Of a DNA stretch of 64,000 nt, positions 1-9,200 are shown piece after piece. Where the stretch lies: NCBI GenBank assembly GCA_964019155.1, contig OZ025239.1, positions 102,904,882-102,968,881 of the forward strand, read 5' to 3'. The position numbers and the translations under genes were made by a program. The stretch is from Osedax fenrisi (Eukaryota; Annelida; Polychaeta; Sabellida; Siboglinidae). Position 1 is the stretch's first letter. Each line of letters begins with the position of its first letter. The notes beneath the pieces were generated by a model. The model was not told the DNA's origin. It saw nothing but the letters and a program-made list of their open reading frames with translations, and did no database searches.

Positions 1-909
1 TAAGTTTAATTATAAGTCAACATATATACTCGAAAGTATAAAGATGGAATAGCTTCTAACGATAAGTTTAATATTGATAAGTTTAATTATAAGTCAACAT
101 ATATACTCGAAAGTATAAAGATGGAATAGCTTCTAACGATAAGTTTAATATTGATAAGTTTAATTATAAGTCAACATATATACTCGAAAGTATAAAGATG
201 GAATAGCTTCTAACGATAAGTTTAATATTGATAAGTTTAATTATAAGTCAACATATATACTCGAAAGTATAAAGATGGAATAGCTTCTAACGATAAGTTT
301 AATATTGATAAGTTTAATTATAAGTCAACATATATACTCGAAAGTATAAAGATGGAATAGCTTCTAACGATAAGTTTAATATTGATAAGTTTAATTATAA
401 GTCAACATATATACTCGAAAGTATAAAGATGGAATAGCTTCTAACGATAAGTTTAATATTGATAAGTTTAATTATAAGTCAACATATATACTCGAAAGTA
501 TAAAGATGGAATAGCTTCTAACGATAAGTTTAATATTGATAAGTTTAATTATAAGTCAACATATATACTCGAAAGTATAAAGATGGAATAGCTTCTAACG
601 ATAAGTTTAATATTCATAAGTTTAATTATAAGTCAACATATATACTCGAAAGTATAAAGATGAAGCTTCTAACGATAAGTTTAATATTGATAAGTTTAAT
701 TATAAGTCAACATATATACTCGAAAGTATAAAGATGGAATAGCTTCTAACGATAAGTTTAATATTGATAAGTTTAATTATAAGTCAACATATATACTCGA
801 AAGTATAAAGATGGAATAGCTTCTAACGATAAGTTTAATATTGATAAGTTTAATTATAAGTCAACATATATACTCGAAAGTATAAAGATGGAATAGCTTC
901 TAACGATAA
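1..909. repeat. 78-bp tandem repeat array in an upstream intron
   Basis: About 11.7 head-to-tail copies of a 78-bp AT-rich unit, seen as the word AAGTCAAC recurring at 13, 91 and every 78 bases after that. Copies are nearly identical. I see one substitution near 614 and a small deletion in the copy near 660, where the GGAATAGC context is shortened. Each unit holds two GATAAGTTTAAT half-repeats. The array is cut by the window start, so its full length is unknown. It ends at about 909, where unrelated sequence begins. It lies upstream of the TM3 exon, so it is presumably intronic. There is no long open frame and no sign of coding function. Confidence 0.95.
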
Positions 910-1380
910 CATACGTACGTCGTACGTGCATATATGCATCACGCGTTATTGAATTAAACAAAGAATACTAATAAATTAACTAAATTTTATAATTTAAACA
1001 TTTAAAGCCGTTACCGTAAAAAAAATCGTACAATTATAGACATCCTGACCTTGGCTGACCTTGGAGGACCTTGGAGAACCATCATAATTGCATTTATAAC
1101 AAAATAAAAATAAATTCTAAGAAATAATTTATATAATCATTTATCTATCATTTCATGTAAAAATCGTACATAAATTGTCTATGTTAATAAGTATACATGA
1201 TGTTGTATAATACAACCTATTACAATAAACATTCATTGTATAATAACAATATATCAATAAACTTTGACACCTATTTTCTCACTATTTAAATTTGATTAAT
1301 ATTACCATATTCAAAATCCAGAACTTTTTTATTCTTTGATATCAATTGTTGACATCCGTTGACATTTTATATATATTTTG

Positions 1381-1412
<32 letters not shown>

Positions 1413-1902
1413 CGTAACATTGTTTTAAATAATATAATGTATTAATTAAAATTGTATATCATGTTTCCATCAATTTATTCATTTCTAAAAAACGCCTTTA
1501 AATTACTCTTATTTTTAAAATTAGTAATAATTTATATATACAAAATAGTGGTCGTATAGTATTGTCTGTTATCATTGATAAATATGCAAATATATTTAAA
1601 ATCTTTAAAGTTGGAGAGTTCTAAAACATGATGGTTTTCATATATATTTACCTGCATCGCGCGAAGGAGGTTCCCCTTATTACAAGTTACCGGTTTAGAA
1701 CGGACATTAGCTCCATTCGATTATAAATACAAATGTCATCGAAATGCCTGGATGGAATGAAAGGACACTCACTAATATAAATAAAAAGAATTTAAATACT
1801 TTTTAAATATGTATATATATATATATATAGATCATGTAAATATGTTGAATATTATGAATAACACGTACATTGAGTATAACTGGTGTACCGCACTGTTTAC
1901 AG
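910..1902 (+). other. AT-rich intron sequence before the TM3 exon
   Basis: No gene is seen here. The stretch is strongly AT-rich, with a TA dinucleotide run near 1386-1411 and a second short one near 1810-1828. A small GACCTTGG-type tandem lies at 1046-1080. It ends in the acceptor TTTACAG at 1896-1902. Upstream receptor exons (N-terminus, TM1, TM2) are not in this stretch and must lie before the window. Confidence 0.6.
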
Positions 1903-2091
1903 GTACCGATGACCTTGGGAGTGACCGTCTACGTGTCGACGTTGACCTCTACGGCCATAGCGATCGACCGCTACTTCGTGATCGTGTACCCGTTCAAGCC
2001 GCGCATGAAGACAATAGTGTGTCTGTTGTTGATAGCGGCGATATGGGTGGTCTCCGTTACGATATCGCTCCCGTTGGCGATCTATCAGAAG
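1903..2091 (+). CDS. sNPFR: Short neuropeptide F receptor-like GPCR, exon with TM3, ICL2 and TM4
   Basis: This internal exon of 63 codons is phase 0 at both ends, between acceptor TTTACAG and donor AAG|GTTAGC. It encodes most of TM3 (VTVYVSTLTSTAIAI), then the G-protein-coupling motif DRY, an ICL2 reading FVIVYPFKPRMK, and TM4 with the conserved tryptophan (AAIWVVSV). The exon stops at LAIYQK. The DRY-YPF-PRMK arrangement is what is known from insect sNPF receptors and the related prolactin-releasing-peptide receptors. Classical NPY receptors differ here. The product would be a plasma-membrane receptor for a short amidated peptide, signalling through a heterotrimeric G protein. TM1 and TM2 are encoded upstream of the window. 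Exon assignment is firm; sNPFR rather than another NPY/PrRP-like receptor is inferred from motif resemblance. Confidence 0.87.
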
Positions 2092-2237
2092 GTTAGCCGG
2101 CGAGGTCGACGAGGTCAACCCGGCGGCGCCCGATGTTAAACCCCGCCGTCGGGGGCGCGTCGAGCGTCGTTAACGAATAGTGGCGTATTTATTTCACGGG
2201 CGAATAGCGACGAGAACTACTATTTGGGTTATAACCA

Positions 2238-2520
2238 ACTAGTATATACTCCTATATGCCCCCTTTATGCCCCATTATACCCCTACATGCCCCTATATAC
2301 CCCTATATACCCCCTATATACCCCCTATATATAGATATATAGACATATATGTCCCCATGTAATATCGGGTGGTCAGCTCCGAGCTTATAAGCTTATATGT
2401 CTATATATCTATATATAAGGGGTATATAAGGGGTATATAAGGGGTATATAGGGGTATATAGGGGGTATATAAGGGGTATATAAGGGGTATGTAGGGGGTA
2501 TATAGTGGGTATATACTAGT
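2238..2520. repeat. Large imperfect palindrome of CCCCTATATA / TATATAGGGG repeats
   Basis: The left arm (about 2238-2345) is built of CCCCTATATA-type units and the right arm (about 2400-2520) of TATATAGGGG-type units. The outer ends match as ACTAGTATATACTCC against GGGTATATACTAGT. The centre near 2345-2400 is not palindromic. In RNA this would fold into a long hairpin in the intron between the TM4 and TM5 exons. No target duplication is evident. Confidence 0.8.
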
Positions 2521-2762
2521 ACGTATACCCTATAGGGGAGCGTAACCCAACCTCGCCGCAATCCAAAGTATACTTCGTAAATCCAACAGCGGATGTAGCT
2601 TATTGATGTATTACTATGTAAATACATTTACTTTTGAATCTCCCGCCCTCCCCCGTTGACCCTCCTTCTCTTTCCAGCGCGTGTACGTTACGGCGCACAG
2701 TATACACACACGATAGGTGGGGCAATGTTATTGTGTATCACGTGGTCAGGTGGTCAGGTGAA

Positions 2763-2960
2763 CAGTCAGTTTATACATCGCGCGTAGCCCAGCTAACAGT
2801 AATAGCCTCATAATAGCAGCGTAACCGCATATTTAATAGCCTCAAATGTTTACGTCGTGCCGTGTTACGCTGCTATTACGAGGCTATTACTGTTATCTGG
2901 GAGATACAACAGTAGCCCGTCCAACTATCCATCCTTCCAACTGTCCATGCTACGAGCACC
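2763..2960 (+). repeat. Dispersed repeat copy 1 with an internal foldback
   Basis: It begins CAGTCAGTTTATACATCGC (2763-2781), a 19-base match to 47874-47892 in the last intron of the same gene. Its right part (2905-2958) also shares the GTCCAACT.TCCA...GCTAC pattern with that second locus. Inside it are two 38-base inverted arms, 2788-2825 and 2864-2901, matching at 36 of 38 positions around a 38-base spacer and starting CCCAG / ending CTGGG. This looks like a miniature inverted-repeat or SINE-like element. Boundaries and class are not resolved. Confidence 0.65.
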
Positions 2961-3033
2961 GCAACCCGAGGCCCCGCCCCTTCACCGTAAGCCCCGCCCC
3001 CACACGTCACGTGACCACCACATCCGCGCCCAG

Positions 3034-3174
3034 GTATCGTACGACGCCGCAGAAGACTCGTACCTTTGTTACGAACACTGGCCTAAGAACACCGCCCGGC
3101 AATTCTTCACCGTAACCTCGCTGTTCCTTCAGTACATCGTGCCCTGTTCCATCATCACGTTCTGTTACGCTAAG
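3034..3174 (+). CDS. sNPFR: sNPF receptor-like GPCR, exon with ECL2 and TM5
   Basis: This internal exon of 47 codons is phase 0 at both ends, between acceptor CGCCCAG and donor AAG|GTAACC. It starts with an acidic extracellular stretch, VSYDAAEDSY. Next comes LCYEHWP, whose cysteine is the expected ECL2 partner of the TM3 disulfide. TM5 follows (FFTVTSLFLQYIVPCSIITFCYAK), containing the conserved proline. Insect sNPF receptors have an equivalent CEENWP motif and a TM5 ending in IISICYV. ECL2 is short here compared with Drosophila sNPFR, which has a long insertion. The bases before 3034 stay open in this frame but do not resemble a receptor, so the acceptor at 3032-3033 is chosen. Confidence 0.87.
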
Positions 3175-3606
3175 GTAACCACGCCCACAACACGCCCACA
3201 CCACGCCCACGTCTAGCTAACACCAACTCTCCTTATATCTTCATTAATATCCGTATCTCTATTAACTCGTCATTACTCCCCTTATCTCACTTAATTCCCA
3301 CTAAATATTCCTTAACTAATCTGAACTCCAAACATTGACTTGTACTGGGTAATACAAGTGAATGACTCCAAATAACTACCGTTAACTCTCTTTAATCTAC
3401 CCCACTTAACTATCCTTAACCTTACATTATCTCCCTCTTAATTCTGCATTAACCCCCGTTAATTCTAAATTAACAACACTTTATATCCTCCTTAGCTCTA
3501 CCTTAACCTCACCCAATAACTTCACATTAACCAGCCTTAACCTTTAACTCCTGCTTAACCCCTGTTTAACTCTTATCCTAATTATAATAATCACCGCCAA
3601 CCGTAG
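3175..3606 (+). other. 432-bp intron rich in CTTAAC/ATTAAC words
   Basis: The intron runs from donor GTAACC to acceptor CCAACCGTAG. From about 3236 to 3580 it is pyrimidine-rich and dense in degenerate CTTAAC, ATTAAC and CTTAATC words. This looks like an old, decayed short tandem repeat. A short hairpin (ACTTGTA...TACAAGT) lies near 3339-3359. No coding signal is visible. Confidence 0.7.
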
Positions 3607-3780
3607 GTTTCACTGGTACTGAAAAAGAGAGCGAAGTCCAGGGCTAAACTAGGCCAGAAAAGCAGGGACCGGGAACAGTTGGAGATCAGACGAAACCGAA
3701 GAACCAATAAGATGCTAATCGCTATGGTGACTATCTTCGTTTGCTGCTGGCTTCCCCTGAATATCGTACACGTCACTCAG
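3607..3780 (+). CDS. sNPFR: sNPF receptor-like GPCR, exon with ICL3 and TM6
   Basis: This internal exon of 58 codons is phase 0 at both ends, between acceptor CCGTAG and donor CAG|GTTACT. The first part is a basic ICL3 (VSLVLKKRAKSRAKLGQK, then RDREQLEIRRNRRTNK). TM6 follows as MLIAMVTIFVCCWLPLNIV, carrying the class A CWxP motif as CCWLP, and the exon ends HVTQ. Drosophila sNPFR has the closely similar RTNRMLIAMVAVF...WLPINVVNI, a strong link to that receptor type. The next coding exon lies 44.4 kb away, on the far side of a 35-kb satellite, so splicing across it has to be confirmed with transcript data. Confidence 0.87.
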
Positions 3781-4399
3781 GTTACTATGGTTACAGTGCA
3801 CGTATACCACAGTGTAATGATGTAGGCGTCGTCTGCGATGTAGGCGTCATCTAAAAAAGACGCGACAACAATAGAAAACAAATATTTTACTTATTTTGTG
3901 TATTATTCCCATAGTAATCTTTGTATATTATGAATTGAAATACAATATCGAATATATCTATATAAAAATCGAATTTCCAAACTTTTATTTTTTTTAATTT
4001 TAAAATCCCTATTAATTTAATGTCAATTTTCAAAAGGATATCGAGACCACCAAATATCGCCGAAATATTGACTGAGATTTGTGTTACGATTATATATTAT
4101 ATAATTAAAATGCCTCACATTTCACATCTCAACCCATTGATAACGTACCGATGTGATTACCCCTATCGAGCAGTGTGTATACTAGTAGGACACACCGGAA
4201 GTGTTGTGCGTTCAGCATGTCGTGCGGGGCGGTATACACTGCAAGTTTTAACTTACAAACCGTACGTTGTTTAATTACGCTTTTAATTCGATCGATTTTC
4301 AATTTTTTGTAAACGATATATCGTAAATCTATTTACACTTGACGTTTATAGATCGTATATGATAATGTTAATCATTCATAATTAATTAGTATAGCGTAA

Positions 4400-4441
<42 letters not shown>

Positions 4442-4461
4442 GAAGTTTATATACTAAATAT

Positions 4462-4620
4462 TAGGGGCGCGGCAACTGGGGGGCCAGGGGGATATGCCCC
4501 CCCCCCACTTTAAAATCTAAGGGGACCTCCTATGTATTGGTCCCCCCCCTACTCTTACCACAGAATTTATTTCGATTGGTTGGTCCCCCTTACATACACA
4601 CCATCGTTCCAGCGTCCCTA
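4462..4620. mobile_element. 159-bp MITE with hAT-like ends and an 8-bp target duplication
   Basis: The element starts TAGGGGCGCGGCAACTGG and ends CCAGCGTCCCTA, which makes imperfect terminal inverted repeats of about 15 bp. It is flanked by CTAAATAT (4454-4461) and CTAAATAC (4621-4628), a 7-of-8 direct repeat. Inside are G- and C-runs around 4475-4510, then CACTTTAAAATCTAAGG. The same layout occurs at the ends of the 54531-57538 element. An 8-bp duplication with these ends is typical of hAT transposons. It has no coding capacity and is non-autonomous. Confidence 0.8.
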
Positions 4621-4823
4621 CTAAATACACGTTAGTAGGGCGTGTGCGTACAGGTGCTAGTGTGTGTGCGGTGTACTGTGCGGTGTACTGTGCGGTTGCG
4701 CAGACGTCTTACCGAGCAGCGCATCGCACACACGCACACACGCACACACGCGCGCGCTGTAAACTCTCGCTATTTAGTAGGCCATGAATAATACATCGGA
4801 GTCGTCGTCTTCGTGTGTGCTGT

Positions 4824-5020
4824 CACGTGATGGGTTACACGTGACGTGGCCAAAGCGCACGTGACTAAAGCGATGTCACGTGTAAGGCCCGGTTGCGCGC
4901 GTTAATGAAGCGTGTGTGTGCGCGCGCACGACGCCGCCGCCGTTAATAACCTATTACCTCGGGTGGCGAGCGTTCGTTGTAAGATATACGATATAAGCGC
5001 GCGCGTGTGTGCGTCACGTG
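4824..5020. promoter_or_regulatory. Cluster of five CACGTG palindromes in the large intron
   Basis: CACGTG occurs at 4824, 4838, 4858, 4877 and 5015, five times in 197 bases, where chance expects about one per 4 kb. It is the canonical E-box bound by bHLH and bHLH-ZIP factors such as CLOCK/CYCLE, USF, MITF and MAX. The patch is CpG-rich, unlike the surrounding AT-rich intron, so it could be an intronic enhancer or alternative promoter. Function is inferred from motif density only. Confidence 0.4.
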
Positions 5021-5380
5021 ATGGGCGATAACGGGGTATAACGTATACTGTACGACGTACAGTGTACGTGTTATTGCGAAGCCCTTAAAGAGGAACGAGC
5101 ATATTAATATTGTAATCTTGAACAAGTAATATAAATAAAATATGAATAAAAATTATAATATGAATATTACTATTATATATATATATATGTATATAATATA
5201 CTATATATATATATTATGATATATATATATATATCATAATATATATAGGAGTAGTATATAGAACATTTCTATAGAATTAATAATAACTGTATGTCTTCAT
5301 TAAATGTCGACTTTCGCAACAATAACAATTAAGCAACATCAGCGCTCCTGTTTAATTAACGCTTAATTAATCGAATAACT

Positions 5381-5463
5381 GACCACTGGACATTGTCTAC
5401 TAACCACTGGACATTGTCTACTAATCACCGGACATTGTCTACTAACCACTGGACATTGTCTAG
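5381..5463 (+). repeat. 21-bp tandem repeat, about four copies
   Basis: The unit CCACTGGACATTGTCTACTAA repeats four times with single-base changes (for example CACCGGACATT near 5427). A related ACAGTAGTCAATGTG-like inverted piece follows directly. This is a short intronic minisatellite with no further function seen. Confidence 0.9.
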
Positions 5464-5922
5464 CGGACAGTAGTCAATGTGTCCGAACTGTTAATCTAAT
5501 TATGCATCAATATTGCATCATAATGCATTATATATTTCTGTATTAATAACAATAGTTATGCAATATATATGTGTGTGTGTGTGTTTGTGTTTGTGTGTGA
5601 ATATATACGTGAATATATACATATAAGCCCATTTTAAATAGTAGCTTTATTATACATTTAAGTCAAGAATAACATTGAGTAATAATTATATACCGACGAC
5701 TGCCAAGTTTAATTAAATATTATACTATAATATATATTTGAGTCTTAGGTGGTATCGACTGGTATTACGGAGGGGGAGGGTGTTCAAAGGGTAGGGTGTT
5801 GCGAAGAAGGGTTGCTGAGTGGTGCGAGGACCGGTGCGATGGAGTGTATTGAAGTGCGCAGTTGATGGTGTCGAACTGATGACGGGTGAAGTGTTGCGCA
5901 CATCCACGGGTGCGGTACGGAC

Positions 5923-6111
5923 TAGTGATGTAAATGATGCCAGTCAAATCTAAAGCATGATGCAGTCTCAGTCTTAGTTACCTAAAGTCTCAAATCGGCT
6001 CGGGCTCGTTTGGCTAGAGTCTCGGCTCGGTTCGGGCTCGTTTTTTTCCGAAAATGAAAGTCTCGGCTCGGCATCAAAAACCAAAAGTCTCGGCATCATT
6101 TACATCACTCT
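5923..6111. mobile_element. About 190-bp MITE with AGTGATGTAAATGATGCC inverted repeats
   Basis: The left end reads TAGTGATGTAAATGATGCC, and the reverse complement of the right end carries the same 18-base AGTGATGTAAATGATGCC. The flanks are GTACGGAC (5915-5922) and TAACGGAC (6112-6119), sharing six contiguous bases of a possible 8-bp duplication. The interior has several GTCTCGGCTCGG-like repeats. TAGTGATG-type ends and 8-bp duplications are typical of hAT MITEs. The exact right boundary is uncertain by a few bases. Confidence 0.7.
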
Positions 6112-6256
6112 TAACGGACATAGGCCAGGCGCGAGTGTTAGTTGAGAATGTAAGTTACTTTTTAGGAGGTAATTGACGTGTAAACCTATCGTCGGAGCGT
6201 GTAGTGCTACGTGTATCACGTGATATTGGTAGCTATACCTCATGTATACTTAAGTA

Positions 6257-9200
6257 TTGGTGAATGGGTGCCGGGTAATTAGGAGACACTTGGTGAATGG
6301 GTGCCGGGTAATTAGGAGACACTTGGTGAATGGGTGCCGGGTAATTAGGAGACACTTGGTGAATGGGTGCCGGGTAATTAGGAGACACTTGGTGAATGGG
6401 TGCCGGGTAATTATGAGACACTTGGTGAATGGGTGCCGGGTAATTAGGAGACACTTGGTGAATGGGTGCCGGGTAATTAGGAGACACTTGGTGAATGGGT
6501 GCCGGGTAATTAGGAGACACTTGGTGAATGGGTGCCGGGTAATTAGGAGACACTTGGTGAATGGGTGCCGGGTGATTAGGAGAGACTTGGTGAATGGGTG
6601 CCGGGTAATTAGGAGACACTTGGTGAATGGGTGCCGGGTAATTAGGAGAGACTTGGTGAATGGGTGCCGGGTAATTAGGAGACACTTGGTGAATGGGTGC
6701 CGGGTAATTAGGAGACACTTGGTGAATGGGTGCCGGGTAATTAGGAGACACTTGGTGAATGGGTGCCGGGTAATTATGAGACACTTGGTGAATGGGTGCC
6801 GGGTAATTAGGAGACACTTGGTGAATGGGTGCCGGGTAATTAGGAGACACTTGGTGAATGGGTGCCGGGTAATTAGGAGACACTTGGTGAATGGGTGCCG
6901 GGTAATTAGGAGACACTTGGTGAATGGGTGCCGGGTGATTAGGAGAGACTTGGTGAATGGGTGCCGGGTAATTAGGAGACACTTGGTGAATGGGTGCCGG
7001 GTAATTAGGAGAGACTTGGTGAATGGGTGCCGGGTAATTAGGAGACACTTGGTGAATGGGTGCCGGGTAATTAGGAGACACTTGGTGAATGGGTGCCGGG
7101 TAATTAGGAGACACTTGGTGAATGGGTGCCGGGTAATTAGGAGACACTTGGTGAATGGGTGCCGGGTAATTAGGAGACACTTGGTGAATGGGTGCCGGGT
7201 GATTAGGAGAGACTTGGTGAATGGGTGCCGGGTAATTAGGAGACACTTGGTGAATGGGTGCCGGGTAATTAGGAGACACTTGGTGAATGGGTGCCGGGTA
7301 ATTAGGAGATACTTGGTGAATGGGTGCCGGGTAATTAGGAGACACTTGGTGAATGGGTGCCGGGTAATTAGGAGACACTTAGTGAATGGGTGCCGGGTAA
7401 TTAGGAGAGACTTGGTGAATGGATGGCGGGGTGATTAGGAGAGACTTGGTGAATGGGTGCCTGGTAATTAGGAGACACTTGGTGAATGGGTGCCGGGTAA
7501 TTAGGAGAGACTTGGTGAATGGGTGCCGGGTGATTAGGAGAGACTTGGTGAATGGGTGCCGGGTAATTAGGAGAGACTTGGTGAATGGATGCCTGGTAAT
7601 TAGGAGAGACTTGGTGAATGGGTGCCGGGTGATTAGGAGAGACTTGGTGAATGGGTGCCGGGTAATTAGGAGAGACTTGGTGAATGGATGCCGGGTAATT
7701 AGGAGAGACTTGGTGAATGGGTGCCGGGTAATTAGGAGAGACTTGGTGAATGGGTGCCGGGTAATTAGGAGAGACTTGGTGAATGGGTGCCGGGTAATTA
7801 GGAGAGACTTGGTGAATGGGTGCCGGGTAATTAGGAGAGACTTGGTGAATGGGTGCCGGGTAATTAGGAGAGACTTGATGAATGGATGACGGGTGATTAG
7901 GAGAGACTTGGTGAATGGATGGCGGGGTGATTAGGAGAGACTTGGTGAATGGATGGCTGTGTGATTAGGAGAGACTTGGTGAATGGATGCGGGGTGATTA
8001 GGAGAGACTTGGTGAATGGGTGCCGGGTAATTAGGAGAGACTTGGTGAATGGGTGCCGGGTAATTAGGAGAGACTTGGTGAATGGGTGCCGGGTGATTAG
8101 GAGAGACTTGGTGAATGGGTGCCGGGTAATTAGGAGAGACTTGGTGAATGGGTGCCGGGTGATTAGGAGAGACTTGGTGAATGGGTGCCGGGTAATTAGG
8201 AGAGACTTGGTGAATGGGTGACGGGTAATTAGGAGAGACTTGGTGAATGGGTGCCGGGTAATTAGGAGAGACTTGGTGAATGGGTGCCGGGTGATTAAGA
8301 GAGACTTGGTGAATGGGTGCCTGGTAATTAGGAAAGTCTTGGTGAATGGATGCGGGGTAATTAGGAGATACTTGGTGAATGGGTGCCTGGTAATTAGGAG
8401 AGACTTGGTGAATGGATGACGGGTGATTAGGAGAGACTTGGTGAATGGATGGCGGGGTGATTAGGAGAGACTTGGTGAATGGGTGACGGGTAATTAGGAG
8501 AGACTTGGTGAATGGGTGCCGGGTAATTAGGAGAGACTTGGTGAATGGGTGCCGGGTGATTAGGAGAGACTTGGTGAATGGGTGCCGGGTAATTAGGAGA
8601 GACTTGGTGAATGGATGCCGGGTAATTAGGAGAGACTTGGTGAATGGGTGCCGGGTAATTAGGAGAGACTTGGTGAATGGGTGCCGGGTAATTAGGAGAG
8701 ACTTGGTGAATGGGTGCCGGGTAATTAGGAGAGACTTGGTGAATGGGTGCCGGGTAATTAGGAGAGACTTGGTGAATGGGTGCCGGGTGATTAGGAGAGA
8801 CTTGGTGAATGGGTGCCGGGTAATTAGGAGAGACTTGGTGAATGGGTGCCGGGTGATTAGGAGAGACTTGGTGAATGGGTGCCGGGTAATTAGGAGAGAC
8901 TTGGTGAATGGGTGACGGGTAATTAGGAGAGACTTGGTGAATGGGTGCCGGGTAATTAGGAGAGACTTGGTGAATGGGTGCCGGGTAATTAGGAGAGACT
9001 TGATGAATGGATGACGGGTGATTAGGAGAGACTTGGTGAATGGATGGCGGGGTGATTAGGAGAGACTTGGTGAATGGATGGCTGTGTGATTAGGAGAGAC
9101 TTGGTGAATGGATGCGGGGTGATTAGGAGAGACTTGGTGAATGGGTGCCTGGTAATTAGGAGAGTCTTGGTGAATGGATGCGGGGTAATTAGGAGATACT

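Larger units (their letters stand above)
3781..6256 (+). other. First part of the 44-kb intron, before the tandem arrays
   Basis: No gene is seen. A repeated word, GATGTAGGCGTC, occurs twice at 3819-3852. A TA run lies at about 4402-4438, and a GC- and CpG-rich patch with CA/CG dinucleotide runs at about 4620-5070. An AT palindrome lies near 5170-5250 and a TG run near 5570-5598. A GC-rich stretch at about 5765-5922 has no recognisable protein. The MITEs, E-box cluster and 21-bp repeat inside this stretch are listed separately. Confidence 0.6.

Noticed and set aside
1809..2118. Frames on both strands overlapping the TM3-TM4 exon
   Set aside because: They are shadows of the receptor exon; neither shows a known domain, and the GPCR frame has splice sites and motifs.
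5725..5947. Two 60-codon - strand frames in a GC-rich patch
   Set aside because: Short, low-complexity Thr/Pro/His-rich translations with no splice or family support.
6233..7438. Overlapping opposite-strand open frames of about 380 and 390 codons, plus smaller ones to 11.7 kb
   Set aside because: They are translations of the 33-bp tandem repeat, whose period is a multiple of three and which lacks stops on both strands. They lie in an intron and break wherever units decay.
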